In this document: piece by piece, positions 33,606-43,250 of the stretch | How positions within the stretch are numbered: position 1 is the stretch's first letter | Layout of the letters: each line of letters opens with the position of its first letter | Origin: Thauera phenolivorans | GTDB taxonomy: Bacteria > Pseudomonadota > Gammaproteobacteria > Burkholderiales > Rhodocyclaceae | Direction: 5' to 3' | Length of the DNA stretch: 64,000 nucleotides | Assembly: GCF_001696715.1 (NCBI RefSeq) | Contig: NZ_MBFM01000002.1 | Coordinates: 1-64,000 of the forward strand | The notes under the pieces: model-generated | What the model was told of the DNA's origin: nothing | What the model saw: the letters and a program-made list of their open reading frames with translations, nothing else | The model's database searches: none | Program-made: the position numbers and the translations under genes

Positions 33606-36600
33606 CGTGGCGCTCCGTGTACGGTTGTGATCGGGGTGGCGCGGGCGGCGCTTCGGCCGCCAGCCAGAGGGTCGCGGTGGTGCCCACGCCGGGCGCGCTG
33701 TCGATGTCGACGCGGCCGCCGTGGATCTTCATGATTTCCTTCACCAGCGCCAGGCCTAGCCCGGTGCCGGCAATGTTTCCGTCGCCGTTGGCGCGGTAGA
33801 AACGCTCGCAGCAGTGCGCGAGCTGCTCGGGCGTCATGCCGATGCCGTGGTCGCGGATACGGATGCCGACCCAGGGCTGGCCCTGCTCGACGCGCTCGAG
33901 CGCATCGATGCGCACCTCACCGCCCGCAGGTGAGTACTTGAACGCGTTGTCGATCAGGTTGATCAGCGCCTGCAGCAGCTTGGCGCGGTCGGCGCGCACC
34001 GCGGGCAGGGCGGCGGGCAGCGCGAGGGTCAGCGTGTGGCGCTCGCCCGGCACCGCCACCGAGGCGGCGCTCTCGCGCACCAGCGCTGCCGGCTCGAGCG
34101 GCGCGAACACGAAGCTCTCGCCGCGCCGCTCCTCGATGCGCGCGAGATCGAGCAGATCGGCCACCAGCGTCGACAGGCGGCGGGCCTGGCGGTTGATCGT
34201 CTCGAGCACGTCGCGGGTGCGTTCCTCGTCGAACTTGCGCGCCAGCAGCAGTTCGGAGAAGCCGTAGATGCTCGCCATCGGCGAGCGCAGCTCGTGGGCC
34301 GCGGTCGACAGGAACTGCGACTTCATATGATCGAGCTCGCGCTCGCGGGTGACGTCGCGCAGGTAGAAGGTGAGCGCGGCGGTGTCGCTGTCGGAGCGGC
34401 GCAGGCTGCGCTTGAAGGCGCGCGGCTCGGGCAGCCGAAGATGAAGGATCTCGGCGTCGGCCGGCGCGTCGCCTTCGATGGCCGGCGAGGGCGCGAGCGC
34501 CGCCGGCAGCGCGGGCCAGGGCAGGGCGGGGTCGCGCCGCGCGTGGATCAGGGCCTCGAAGCGTTCGAACGGCATGCCGATCAGCGCCTGAATGGGGCGC
34601 CCGGCGAGCGCCTCGATGGCCGGGTTGGCGTAGCTCAGGCGGCGGCGGCCGTCGAAGCAGACCATCGCGTCCGGGCTCTGGGTGAAGATCAGGTCGAGCC
34701 GCGCGAGCGACTGGCGCAGCATCTCCTCGGCCTGGCGCTGTGCGGTGATGTCGCTCTGGATGCCGATGTAGTGGCGCACGCGGCCGGTGAGGGGATCGGG
34801 CACCGGCGAGATCGTGAGTCGCGTCCAGTAGGGCGAGCCGTCCTTGCGGTAGTCGCGCAGCACCACCTGGCAGGGGCGGCGGTCGGCGATCGCGCCGCGC
34901 AGCTCCTCGAGCGCCGGCTGGTCGTGCTCCTGGCCGTGGAGAAAGCGCGGATTCTGGCCCAGCACCTCGTGTGCCGGATAGCCGGTGATCGCCTGGAAAG
35001 CGGCATTGGCGTAGATGATCGGGTTGTCGGGCTGCTCGAGGTCGGTGATCACCACGCCTTCGGCGGCCGCCTGCAGGGCGCGCTCGCGCAGTGCGATCGC
35101 GGCCTTCGCCGCGTGACTGCCGGTGACGTCCGCAAGGGTGCCGGTCAGGCGCGCCACCTTGCCGTCGGGTCCGCGCTCGGCACGCAGGGACACCGCCATC
35201 CAGCAGTAGTCGCCGCTGCGGGTGCGGAAGCGGGCCTCGTATTCGAGCCGCTCTTCCTTGCCCGCGACCACCAGCTCGAACCTGCGGCGGCGCCAGCTGA
35301 TTTCCTCCGGGTGGGCGAAGCGGAAGACGTTCTCGCCCACGCATTCCCCGGAAGGGATGCCGGTGATGCGTTCCCAGGCGCGGCTCACGAAGAGCACGCG
35401 GCCGTCGGGGGCGAGCTGGTAGATCACCTCGCGGATCTCGTCGACCAGCGAGCGGTACTTGTCCTCGCTGGCGACGAGGGCCGAGACGTCGCGCATCACC
35501 ACCAGGCGGTAGCGCTGGCCGCCCTCGTCGATAAAGGGCGTCAGCTTGAGCTCGACCCAGGCGAGGGCGCCGTCGCGCCGTCGCAGGCAGAGCGTCGAGG
35601 GCCCGGTCTCGGCGGCCGCGATCGCGTCCGCGGCCGATGCGGGATTGCAGGCGAGCGACTGCAGCACCCCGGGCCAGGGCGCCAGGTCGGCCGCTGCGGG
35701 GTCGAGCCCGGTGACGCGGCCGAATGCAGCATTGGCATGCACCAGGCCGCCATCCTCGGCCACGATCAGGATCGCATTGTGGCTCGCGGCGAGGGCCGCG
35801 TTCCAAAGACGCAGATCGTCCTGGGTCAGCCGGCTGCGAACCTCGGCCCGGCGGCGCTGGATTGCGATGTAGTAAAGGACGAGTAGCAGCAGGCTGGCGA
35901 GGGCGAAGCCGAGGTCGATCAGGTCGTGGGTCGCGCCGGTGCCGCGATGGCTGTGCATCGTGAGCGCGAGGCGGCGGTCGCCGACCGTGAGCGCGAGCGG
36001 ATCGAGCAGCATCAACGCCTCGGTGGTGTCGGAGACGCCGTGTTCGGCCGGCGCACCGGCGGGCATCCAGACCAGGCCGGGCGTGTGCCGCTCCTCCGGC
36101 GCAAACTCGGCGGCGTGGCCGTGGTGAATGTCGGCGAGCAGCGCGCGCAGGTTGAATTCGAGCTCGAGCGCGCCGGCCGCGCCCGGCAATGGGAGCGCGA
36201 CATGAAGCCAGCTGGCGGCCACGACTTCGTCGGCCGCAAGTTCGCCGAGCGAGAGAACCTCGGTGCCGCGGCGCAACGCTTCGGCCGCCAGCCGTTTGCC
36301 GGCGGCTTCGTCCGCATGGCGCGAGGGGCAGGCGCCGAACAGCACCGTGCCGTCGGCGCCGCGCAGCTTGAGGCCGCTGATCAGCCCGCTCGCACAGCGC
36401 TGGGCGAACATCGGCCCGACGTAGGCGACCATCCCGGGGTCGATGGTGAAGCGCGCGAGCAGCGGGTTGTTCGCCAGGGCGTGGAGGCGACCGCGCTCCA
36501 TCTGCAGGTGGGCGTCAACGCTGCCGGCCGCCACGTCGGCGAAGATTCGCGCCTCGTGGCGCAGCTCGGCGTCGACCGCGCGGTGCGCATAGATCATCGC

Positions 36601-36699
36601 GAGGCCGACCAGCACGAGTCCGAGCACCAGCCACAGGGTGGGCCCGAGCAGGAACCGGCGACGGTAGCGGCGCAGGCGGGACGGAATCGAATGGGGCAT
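33583..36699 (-). CDS. Membrane-bound multi-PAS sensor histidine kinase
   Basis: A 1038-residue sensor kinase. N-terminal helix (LLGPTLWLVLGLVLVGLAMIY) and a second helix near residue 260 (GFALASLLLLVLYYI) flank a periplasmic sensor domain. Four PAS modules follow (first near 300, then one with KYRSLVDEIREVIYQLAPDG, one with VITDLEQPDNPIIYANAAF, one with MVCFDGRRRLSYANPAIEAL); the third has the NPRFLHG block of LOV-like/PAS_9 domains but no photoactive Cys pattern. HisKA H-box is STAAHELRSPM and the ATPase has DNAFKYSPAGG and GTGLGLALV. Upstream response regulator gene and downstream HD-GYP gene share the operon. Confidence 0.92.
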   Translation of the reverse strand: MPHSIPSRLRRYRRRFLLGPTLWLVLGLVLVGLAMIYAHRAVDAELRHEARIFADVAAGSVDAHLQMERGRLHALANNPLLARFTIDPGMVAYVGPMFAQRCASGLISGLKLRGADGTVLFGACPSRHADEAAGKRLAAEALRRGTEVLSLGELAADEVVAASWLHVALPLPGAAGALELEFNLRALLADIHHGHAAEFAPEERHTPGLVWMPAGAPAEHGVSDTTEALMLLDPLALTVGDRRLALTMHSHRGTGATHDLIDLGFALASLLLLVLYYIAIQRRRAEVRSRLTQDDLRLWNAALAASHNAILIVAEDGGLVHANAAFGRVTGLDPAAADLAPWPGVLQSLACNPASAADAIAAAETGPSTLCLRRRDGALAWVELKLTPFIDEGGQRYRLVVMRDVSALVASEDKYRSLVDEIREVIYQLAPDGRVLFVSRAWERITGIPSGECVGENVFRFAHPEEISWRRRRFELVVAGKEERLEYEARFRTRSGDYCWMAVSLRAERGPDGKVARLTGTLADVTGSHAAKAAIALRERALQAAAEGVVITDLEQPDNPIIYANAAFQAITGYPAHEVLGQNPRFLHGQEHDQPALEELRGAIADRRPCQVVLRDYRKDGSPYWTRLTISPVPDPLTGRVRHYIGIQSDITAQRQAEEMLRQSLARLDLIFTQSPDAMVCFDGRRRLSYANPAIEALAGRPIQALIGMPFERFEALIHARRDPALPWPALPAALAPSPAIEGDAPADAEILHLRLPEPRAFKRSLRRSDSDTAALTFYLRDVTRERELDHMKSQFLSTAAHELRSPMASIYGFSELLLARKFDEERTRDVLETINRQARRLSTLVADLLDLARIEERRGESFVFAPLEPAALVRESAASVAVPGERHTLTLALPAALPAVRADRAKLLQALINLIDNAFKYSPAGGEVRIDALERVEQGQPWVGIRIRDHGIGMTPEQLAHCCERFYRANGDGNIAGTGLGLALVKEIMKIHGGRVDIDSAPGVGTTATLWLAAEAPPAPPRSQPYTERHDEQPRPA

Positions 36700-36740
36700 G
36701 CGCGGCGGCTCGCGGCGCTAGGGGTGCCGGCGAGCGCGGA

Positions 36741-37115
36741 TCATTGGCGCTGAAGCAGCGCTTCGACGGTGTCGATCAGCTCCAGCGGGCTGAAGGGCTT
36801 GGTCAGATAGGCGTCGCAGCCGGCGTGGCTGCCGGCGGCGAGGTCCTCGGCCTGGCCGCGGGCGGTCAGCAGCACGACACCGGTGCCGGCGAACTCGGGG
36901 TCGGCCTTGATGCGGGCGCAGCATTCGAGGCCGTCGAACTCGCCCGGCATCATCACGTCGAGCAGGACCACGTCGGGCTTGAGTGCACGCGCCATGCGCA
37001 GTCCGCTCGCGCCGTTGTCCGCCTCGTGCACCTCGTAGTCGTCGAACTCCATGGTCATGCGCACCAGCTTGCGGATGTCGGGCTGGTCCTCGACGACCAG
37101 GACGATTTTGCTCAT
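36741..37115 (-). CDS. CheY-like single-domain response regulator
   Basis: A 124-residue receiver domain. Acidic pocket in VVEDQPDIR, phospho-acceptor Asp in VVLLDVMMPG, Thr in VVLLTARGQ and Lys in AYLTKPFSP. It has no output domain. It is the first gene of the operon with the PAS kinase (41-nt gap) and HD-GYP protein, which suggests a phosphorelay that ends in control of cyclic di-GMP or of a protein partner. Confidence 0.92.
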   Translation of the reverse strand: MSKIVLVVEDQPDIRKLVRMTMEFDDYEVHEADNGASGLRMARALKPDVVLLDVMMPGEFDGLECCARIKADPEFAGTGVVLLTARGQAEDLAAGSHAGCDAYLTKPFSPLELIDTVEALLQRQ

Positions 37116-37288
37116 TGCCTTGCTTCTCCTGTTCGGTCCGGTTCGCGTCTGGGGAGGGCGGTCATGCCTCGTTCGCCGGGGCCTTGGACGCGGACGTTAA
37201 CACAGCGTCGAGGTCGCGGCCGGGCAGAACGGTTGCCGGCGCCAACTGCGTCACGCCCGAGCCCGCCGCATGTGCGGAGCAGCCCGGA

Positions 37289-37310
37289 TAGCAGCGGCGA
37301 CCGCCGCGTC
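37289..37310. repeat. Half copy of the second-type GTAG repeat
   Basis: The 22 nt TAGCAGCGGCGACCGCCGCGTC are identical to the left arm of the repeat at 29789. The partner arm is missing. It lies in the 267-nt divergent interval between the response regulator and MFS genes, where I see no other clear element. Confidence 0.5.
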
Positions 37311-37382
37311 GCACCGCAGACCGCGTCACCTGCGGGGCAGCGGGGTAGGATGGGCGTCTTGTCTCCCCGCCTGCCGTCGCCG

Positions 37383-38825
37383 ATGAAGTTCCTTCCCGGT
37401 CCGCCCCGTCCGCTTTCGCGCGAGCGGCTGCTCGAGATCCACGGCGAGCGCTACAAGTGGCTCGCATTGCTGGTGGTGGGGCTGGGGACGGTGGCGGCGG
37501 TGCTCGCCACCACCAGCTTTGCGGTCGCCGTGCCGGCGATGAGCGCGCATTTCGGCATCGGCCAGGACCGCGTGCAATGGGTGATCACCGGCTACATGGG
37601 CGCACTCACGGTGGCGATGCTGCCCACGCCCTGGCTGCTCGATCGGGTCGGCTTTCGCCGCCTCTTCCTCGGCGCGAGCCTGTTGATGGCGATCACCAGC
37701 GTGCTCGGCGCGCTCGCGAGCGATTTCGGCTTCGTCGTCTTTGTCCGCATCGTCCAGGGCACGGCGGCCGGCCTGCTGCAGCCGCTGGCGACCCTGGTGG
37801 TGATGCGGCTGTTCCCGCGCGGCAGCCAGGGCAGGGCGTCCGGGCTGCTCGGCTTCGGCATCGTGCTCGCGCCGGCGACCGCGCCCGCGCTCGCCGGCGT
37901 GCTCCTGGACCACTTCGGCTGGGCCTCGATCTTCCTGCTCAACCTGCCGTTCTGCCTGCTCGCTGCGGTGCTCGCGCTCTACCTGCTGCCGCAGGCGGGC
38001 GAGGCGGTGCGCCGGCGTTTCGACTGGCTCGGTGTGGTCCTGCTGTGCGTGGCGACCCTGGTTGCGATCGAAGCGGTGGCGGCGCTGCGCGTGCACGGAC
38101 TGCTCTCCGCATGGACGCTGCTGGCGCTGTTCGTCGTCGCGCTGGCGATGGTGCTCTTCCTGCGCCACGCCCGGCGCACCGAGGCGCCGGTGGTGCAGCC
38201 CGAGCTGTTTCGCGAGCGCGGCTTCGCGATGGGCATCCTGGTCACCTTCGCCTACGGCCTCGGCATCTACGCCTCCACCTATCTGATCCCGGTCTTCCTG
38301 CAGAGCGCGCTCGGCTACGCGGCGACACCGGCCGGGCTCGCGCTGCTGCCGGCGGGGATCGTGCTCGCGGTGGTGATCCCGCTCGTCGGCGTGCTCGCCG
38401 ACCGCCACTCGCCGCGCTGGATCACCTTCGCCGGGCTGGGGTTGTTCGCCGCGTCCTTCGCGCTGCTCGCCTGGCGCGGCGGCGGTATCGGCTACGGCGA
38501 GCTGGTGGCGTTCACGATCCTCGGCCGCATCGGTCTGGGCCTGATCATACCGGCGCTCACGCTCGCCACCCTGCGCCACCTCGAGCCGGCGCAGCTCGGC
38601 CAGGGCTCGATGCTGTCGAACTTCAGCCGCCAGTTCGGCGGCGTGCTCGGGGTGGCGGTGGTGGCGGTGTTCGTCGAGTGGCGCGCCGAGGTCCATGGGC
38701 CGGCGGCGCTGCCGAGCGCCTATTCCGAGGCTTTCATGCTGGTGGCGGCCGCCTTCGTGCTGGCGATGATGGCGACGCTGGCGATGCGCAGGAAGAAGGC
38801 CGCGGTGGCGGCAATCAGCCCTTGA
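37383..38825 (+). CDS. DHA2 family MFS drug exporter (14 TM type)
   Basis: A 480-residue major facilitator with about 14 hydrophobic segments, matching the EmrB/QacA (DHA2) group of proton-driven drug exporters. Motif A-like [15 protein letters not shown] follows TM2, and motif C-like [22 protein letters not shown] lies in TM5. The ATG at 37383 starts just before [21 protein letters not shown]; the open frame upstream is non-coding shadow of the divergent regulator. No membrane-fusion partner gene is adjacent. The 3' end overlaps suhB (opposite strand) by 11 bp. Confidence 0.9.
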   Translation: MKFLPGPPRPLSRERLLEIHGERYKWLALLVVGLGTVAAVLATTSFAVAVPAMSAHFGIGQDRVQWVITGYMGALTVAMLPTPWLLDRVGFRRLFLGASLLMAITSVLGALASDFGFVVFVRIVQGTAAGLLQPLATLVVMRLFPRGSQGRASGLLGFGIVLAPATAPALAGVLLDHFGWASIFLLNLPFCLLAAVLALYLLPQAGEAVRRRFDWLGVVLLCVATLVAIEAVAALRVHGLLSAWTLLALFVVALAMVLFLRHARRTEAPVVQPELFRERGFAMGILVTFAYGLGIYASTYLIPVFLQSALGYAATPAGLALLPAGIVLAVVIPLVGVLADRHSPRWITFAGLGLFAASFALLAWRGGGIGYGELVAFTILGRIGLGLIIPALTLATLRHLEPAQLGQGSMLSNFSRQFGGVLGVAVVAVFVEWRAEVHGPAALPSAYSEAFMLVAAAFVLAMMATLAMRRKKAAVAAISP

Positions 38826-39627
38826 GCGTGGCCGGACGGTAGGACTGGATGATCGGCAGCACCTGGCCGAAGATCTTCGGCGTGCCGGCAACCACGTTGC
38901 CGGTCTGCATCTGCGCCGAGTCGCCGGCGAAGTCCGACACCAGGCCGCCCGCTTCCTGGATCAGCAGGATGCCAGCGGCCATGTCCCACGGCGACAGGCC
39001 CATTTCCCAGAAGGCGTCGAAGCGGCCGCAGGCGACGTAGGCGAGATCGAGCGCGGCCGCGCCGGGGCGCCGGATGCCGGCGCACTTCTGGGTGAGCTCG
39101 CGGAACATCGCCAGGTAGGCGTCGGCGTGGTCGAAGTTGCGGTAGGGGAAGCCGGTGCCGATAAGCGCATCGTTCAGGCGGGTGCGGCGCGAGACGCGGA
39201 TGCGGCGGTCGTTGAGGAAGGCGCCGGCGCCGCGCGAGGCGGTGAACAGCTCGTTGCGGGTGGGATCGTAGACCACTGCGTGCTCGAGCACGCCATTCTT
39301 CGTCTGTGCGATCGAGATCGCGTACTGCGGGAAGCCGTGGATGAAGTTGGTCGTGCCGTCGAGCGGGTCGATGATCCACAGGTATTCGCTGTCCTGGCCG
39401 TCGAGCGGGCCGAGCTCGCCGGCCTCCTCTGCTAGAATCCCGTGCCCCGGGAAGGCCTCGCGCAGCACCTCGACGATGGCCCGTTCGGCCGCGTGGTCGA
39501 CCTCGGTGACGAAGTCGTTGGGCGACTTGGTCTGCACGGTCAGGAGGTCGAGCTGGGTCGAGGCCCGGTTGATGACGCTGGCGGCGCGGCGGGCTGCCTT
39601 GATGGCAATGTTAAGGGTGGGATGCAT
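38815..39627 (-). CDS. suhB: Inositol monophosphatase SuhB
   Basis: A 270-residue Mg-dependent phosphatase of the IMPase family, which in E. coli also works in rRNA antitermination. Metal-binding motifs are [23 protein letters not shown] and [17 protein letters not shown]. Length and motifs match SuhB. It is divergent from trmJ, with 101 nt between the starts. Confidence 0.94.
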   Translation of the reverse strand: MHPTLNIAIKAARRAASVINRASTQLDLLTVQTKSPNDFVTEVDHAAERAIVEVLREAFPGHGILAEEAGELGPLDGQDSEYLWIIDPLDGTTNFIHGFPQYAISIAQTKNGVLEHAVVYDPTRNELFTASRGAGAFLNDRRIRVSRRTRLNDALIGTGFPYRNFDHADAYLAMFRELTQKCAGIRRPGAAALDLAYVACGRFDAFWEMGLSPWDMAAGILLIQEAGGLVSDFAGDSAQMQTGNVVAGTPKIFGQVLPIIQSYRPATLKG

Positions 39628-39728
39628 GCGGCTCGGCCTCGGCTAAAGAAACGGGGCGGAGGGCGCATCGAGCGCGAACTCGACCGCCTGCACCGCCCGC
39701 AGGATTTCGGAAAACACAGAATTTTAAT

Positions 39729-40469
39729 ATGAATCGCGCCCCTGCGCTCGACCGCATCCGTGTCGTCCTCTCCCATCCGAGCCACCCCGGCAACATCGGC
39801 GCCGCCGCGCGCGCGATGAAGACGATGGGCCTGCACCAGCTGTGGCTGGTCGCGCCGCAGCGCTTCCCCGACGAGGTCGCCGAGGCGCGTGCCTCGGGCG
39901 CCACCGACATCCTCGCCAACGCGCGGGTGGTCGGGAGCCTGGAAGAGGCGCTCGCCGGCACCATCCTGTCGGCCGCCGTCACCGCCCGCCGGCGCGAGCT
40001 CGCGCTGCCGCGCCGACTCGCGCGCGAGGCTGCGATCGAGGTGGTCAATCACGTCGCCGACGGCGAGGTGGCGCTGGTCTTCGGCAACGAGACCAGTGGC
40101 CTCAGCAACGAGGAGGTCGGCTTGTGCAGCATGCCGGTGTCGATCCCGGCGAACCCCGATTTCTCCTCGCTCAACCTCGGCGCCGCGGTGCAGCTGCTGT
40201 GCTACGAGGTGCGCATGGCGGCGCTGGCGCCCACCGCGCCGCAGGACCCCCGCCCCGAGTTCGCCACCCACGACGAGCTCGAGCGTTTTCACGCCCACCT
40301 CGAGCGCGCGGTCACCGCCAGCGGCTTCCACGACCCCGCCAACCCCAAGCGCCTGCTGCCGCGCATGCGGCGCCTGTTCAACCGCGTCCGCCTCGAGAAG
40401 GAAGAGGTCGCGATCCTGCGCGGCATGCTCACCGCCTTCGAAAAACACAACCCGGACCGCGGGGAGTGA
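39729..40469 (+). CDS. trmJ: tRNA (cytidine/uridine-2'-O-)-methyltransferase TrmJ
   Basis: A 246-residue SPOUT-class methyltransferase that 2'-O-methylates position 32 of several tRNAs. N-terminal knot domain: VVLSHPSHPGNIGAAARAMKTMGL, ALVFGNETSGLSNEEV and PDFSSLNLGAAVQLLCYE, the last two forming the trefoil-knot SAM site. A helical C-terminal extension (~80 residues) is as in E. coli TrmJ. There is no good ribosome-binding site before the ATG, only an A/T-rich stretch. A REP element follows the gene. Confidence 0.93.
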   Translation: MNRAPALDRIRVVLSHPSHPGNIGAAARAMKTMGLHQLWLVAPQRFPDEVAEARASGATDILANARVVGSLEEALAGTILSAAVTARRRELALPRRLAREAAIEVVNHVADGEVALVFGNETSGLSNEEVGLCSMPVSIPANPDFSSLNLGAAVQLLCYEVRMAALAPTAPQDPRPEFATHDELERFHAHLERAVTASGFHDPANPKRLLPRMRRLFNRVRLEKEEVAILRGMLTAFEKHNPDRGE

Positions 40470-40495
40470 ATCCCGCGGCGGCCGTCGAAGGCACC

Positions 40496-40576
40496 GTAGG
40501 AGCGCACCCCTGTGCGCGATAGCGGCGGTTGTGCCCGCGACGACGGCTGCTATCGCCCTGGGGGCAGGGCTCCTAC
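40496..40576 (+). repeat. REP pair (full element) between trmJ and cysE
   Basis: 81-bp element with outward GTAGGAGC / GCTCCTAC ends, each head followed by a small hairpin (left arm GCGCACC...TGTGCGC; right arm CCCTGGGGGCAGGG). It is a forward-orientation full copy of the family found at 54.8-61.6 kb. Confidence 0.9.
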
Positions 40577-40655
40577 ACGGCGGCGATTGTCGGCTTTGAG
40601 CGGCGACGATAAGTCGATTAAAATGATCGGCTATTCAAACCGGAGACGCACCAGC

Positions 40656-41411
40656 ATGTTCACCCGCCTGCGCGAAGATCTGGCCAGTGTGCGCGAACGC
40701 GACCCCGCCGCCCGTTCGACGTGGGAAGTGCTGACCTGCTATCCGGGCGTGCATGCGCTCATCTTCCATCGCCTCGCCCATACGGCCTGGGCGCGCGGGC
40801 TGCACTGGCCGGCGCGCTTCATCAGTCACATCAGCCGCATGCTCACCGGGATCGAGATCCATCCGGGCGCGGTGATCGGCCGCCGCGTGTTCATCGACCA
40901 CGGCATGGGCGTGGTGATCGGCGAGACCGCCGAGATCGGCGACGACTGCACGATCTACCAGGGCGTCACCCTGGGCGGCACGTCGCTCTATCGCGGTACC
41001 AAGCGCCACCCGACGCTCGGCAAGGGCGTGGTGGTGGGCGGCGGCGCCAAGGTGCTGGGTGGCTTCACCGTCGGCGACGGCGCCAAGATCGGCTCCAACG
41101 CGGTGGTGGTCAAGCCGGTGCCGGCGGGCGCCACCGCGGTCGGCAACCCGGCGCGCGTTCTGGATCGCGACCGCGACGCGGCGCGCGAGCAGAAGGCCGA
41201 GCAGATCGGCTTCACCGCTTACGGCGTCACCCGCGACATGGACGATCCGGTGGCGAAGGCGCTGCACGGCCTGCTCGACCACGCGGTCGAGACCGACCGC
41301 CGCCTCGAGTGCCTGATCAAGCGCATGGAGGCGGCCGGCATGAAGCTCGACGACAGCGTCGAGCCCGCCGACGGCTTCGATCCCTCCAGCCTGTCACGGA
41401 TGGTCGACTGA
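40656..41411 (+). CDS. cysE: Serine O-acetyltransferase
   Basis: A 251-residue enzyme making O-acetylserine from serine and acetyl-CoA, the first step of cysteine synthesis. The N-terminal helical part ([20 protein letters not shown]) leads into a left-handed beta-helix with hexapeptide repeats ([23 protein letters not shown], broken up here as seen at residues ~75-100; [21 protein letters not shown]). ATG 40656 has a GGAG site. It lies directly before iscR, the common cysE-isc order that couples cysteine supply to Fe-S assembly. Confidence 0.94.
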   Translation: MFTRLREDLASVRERDPAARSTWEVLTCYPGVHALIFHRLAHTAWARGLHWPARFISHISRMLTGIEIHPGAVIGRRVFIDHGMGVVIGETAEIGDDCTIYQGVTLGGTSLYRGTKRHPTLGKGVVVGGGAKVLGGFTVGDGAKIGSNAVVVKPVPAGATAVGNPARVLDRDRDAAREQKAEQIGFTAYGVTRDMDDPVAKALHGLLDHAVETDRRLECLIKRMEAAGMKLDDSVEPADGFDPSSLSRMVD

Positions 41412-41428
41412 GCGCGCCTGCGGTCGCA

Positions 41429-41461
41429 ATACTTGATCGTTTTTGTCGGGTTAAGTATAGT
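41429..41461 (+). promoter_or_regulatory. iscR promoter with IscR-type operator
   Basis: TTGATC (41433-41438), a 17-bp spacer and TATAGT (41456-41461) form a good sigma70 promoter. Over it, 41429-41453 matches about 20 of 25 positions of the E. coli type 1 IscR site (left half ATACTTGAT, right half GTCGGGT). This fits autorepression of the isc operon by [2Fe-2S]-IscR. Confidence 0.7.
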
Positions 41462-41519
41462 TGACCGCATCGCTCGGGTATCGCCGGGCAAGCCCCGTCG
41501 ATGCTGGAAGGAGAATCCG

Positions 41520-42002
41520 ATGAGACTGACAACGAAAGGCCGCTTCGCCGTGACCGCGATGATCGATCTTGCCTCGCGTCAGACCGACGGGCCGGTGACG
41601 CTGGCGGGCATCGCCGAGCGCCAGAAGATTTCCCTGTCCTACCTCGAACAGCTGTTCGGCAAGCTGCGCCGCCACAAGCTGGTCAACAGCGTTCGTGGCC
41701 CGGGCGGCGGCTACCGGCTGGCGCGCGAGATGGGCAAGATCACCGTCGCCGACATCATCGTCGCGGTCGACGAGCCGCTCGACGCCACCCAGTGCGGCGG
41801 CGAGCAGAACTGCCACGACGCCCACCGCTGCATGACCCACGATCTGTGGACCAACCTCAACCGCCGCATGTACGCCTATCTTGATTCGGTGACGCTGCAG
41901 GCCCTGGTCAATCGCGAGGTGCGTCCCGAGGGCGACATGAGCGTGCTGGTCAACGTGCGCCGGCGCGCCGCGGTGGCGCTGCGCGAATCGGCAGCGGCCT
42001 GA
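41520..42002 (+). CDS. iscR: Fe-S cluster assembly regulator IscR
   Basis: A 160-residue Rrf2-type winged-helix regulator. The cluster ligands Cys92, Cys98, Cys104 and His107 are in exactly the E. coli positions (TQCGGEQNCHDAHRCMTHDLW). N-terminus MRLTTKGRFAVTAMIDLA is diagnostic; the ATG at 41520 begins it and is preceded by AAGGAGAA. First gene of the isc operon; it represses the operon when loaded with a [2Fe-2S] cluster. Confidence 0.96.
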   Translation: MRLTTKGRFAVTAMIDLASRQTDGPVTLAGIAERQKISLSYLEQLFGKLRRHKLVNSVRGPGGGYRLAREMGKITVADIIVAVDEPLDATQCGGEQNCHDAHRCMTHDLWTNLNRRMYAYLDSVTLQALVNREVRPEGDMSVLVNVRRRAAVALRESAAA

Positions 42003-42019
42003 GCGGAAGGCGCACGCCG

Positions 42020-43189
42020 ATGGACTTCTTCGCCCCCGTCTACCTCGACTGGAACGCGACCGCGCCGCTCGACGAGGCGGTGCGCGAGGCGATGCTGCCC
42101 TGGCTCGGCGCTGCCGGCGAGGCGAGCCGCTTCGGCAACGCCTCGAGCCGGCACGAGTACGGACGTGGGGCACGCGCGGCGATCGACGAGGCGCGCGGCC
42201 GGGTGGCGGCGGCGGTCAACGCCCACCCCACCGAGGTGATCTTCACCAGCGGCGGCTCGGAGGCGAACAACCTCTTCGTCAAGGGCGCGGCGGCGCTGAT
42301 GAAGCCGGGCCTGATCGCGGTCAGCGGCATCGAGCATCCCTGCGTGCGCGAGCCCGCGCAGCAGCTGCGCCGCGGCGGCTGGATGCTGCGTGAGATCGCG
42401 GTCGACGCGCAAGGGCGGATCGACGCCACCGACTGGGCTGAAGTGTGCGTAGCGCGCCCGGCGCTGCTGTCGGTGATGCTCGCCAACAACGAGACCGGTG
42501 TGCTGCAGGACATCACCCGCCTGGCGCGCGAGGGCAGGGCGGCCGGGGCCTGGTTCCACACCGACGCGGTGCAGGCGCTGGGCAAGATCGAGCTGGATTT
42601 TCGTGCGCTGGGCGTCAATGCGATGACGCTGAGCGCGCACAAGCTGGGCGGTCCGCTGGGTGCGGGCGCGCTGGTGGTGGACAAGCGGGTGGAACTCGCG
42701 CCGCTGATCGCCGGCGGCGGCCAGGAGCGCAACCTGCGCTCGGGCACCGAGAACGTCGCGGCGATCGTCGGTTTCGGCGTCGCCTGCGAGCGCGCCACGG
42801 CCAGGCGCGAGGCGGAGGCGACGCGGCTGGCCGCGCTGCGCGACCGCATCGAGACTGCACTCGCGGCGAAGGGCGCGCTGATCTTCTCGGCGCAGGCGCC
42901 GCGGCTGCCGAACACGCTGTTCTTCGCGGTCGAGCGCATCGACGGCGAGACCCTGGTCGGCAAGCTCGACCGCGCCGGTTTCGCCTGCGCGAGCGGCTCG
43001 GCCTGCTCGAGCGCCAACCCCGAGCCCTCGCACACGCTGCTGGCGATGGGCGTGGCGCCGGAGGTCGCGCGCGGCGCGCTGCGGGTGAGCCTCGGCCGCA
43101 CCACCACCGAGGACGAGGTGACGCGCTTCATCGAAACCTTCGAGCGCATCGTGAACGAACTGAAACAACTGGCGTCGATCTCGGTCTGA
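42020..43189 (+). CDS. Cysteine desulfurase, NifS-like (additional copy in isc operon)
   Basis: A 389-residue class V aminotransferase-fold enzyme using PLP to release sulfur from cysteine. The PLP lysine is in [14 protein letters not shown], the catalytic loop Cys in [16 protein letters not shown], and the substrate Asn/His regions in SGIEHPCVR and [10 protein letters not shown]. It is only distantly similar to the IscS encoded next (NifS-like start [12 protein letters not shown]). It lies between iscR and iscS, a place not occupied in E. coli. All active-site residues are present, so it should be active; whether it feeds IscU is unknown. Confidence 0.9.
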   Translation: MDFFAPVYLDWNATAPLDEAVREAMLPWLGAAGEASRFGNASSRHEYGRGARAAIDEARGRVAAAVNAHPTEVIFTSGGSEANNLFVKGAAALMKPGLIAVSGIEHPCVREPAQQLRRGGWMLREIAVDAQGRIDATDWAEVCVARPALLSVMLANNETGVLQDITRLAREGRAAGAWFHTDAVQALGKIELDFRALGVNAMTLSAHKLGGPLGAGALVVDKRVELAPLIAGGGQERNLRSGTENVAAIVGFGVACERATARREAEATRLAALRDRIETALAAKGALIFSAQAPRLPNTLFFAVERIDGETLVGKLDRAGFACASGSACSSANPEPSHTLLAMGVAPEVARGALRVSLGRTTTEDEVTRFIETFERIVNELKQLASISV

Positions 43190-43250
43190 CGACGCCAGCC
43201 CCAAGAAACGACCACCGACGACAAGACAGACTCCGCGGAGAAAACGCAAA

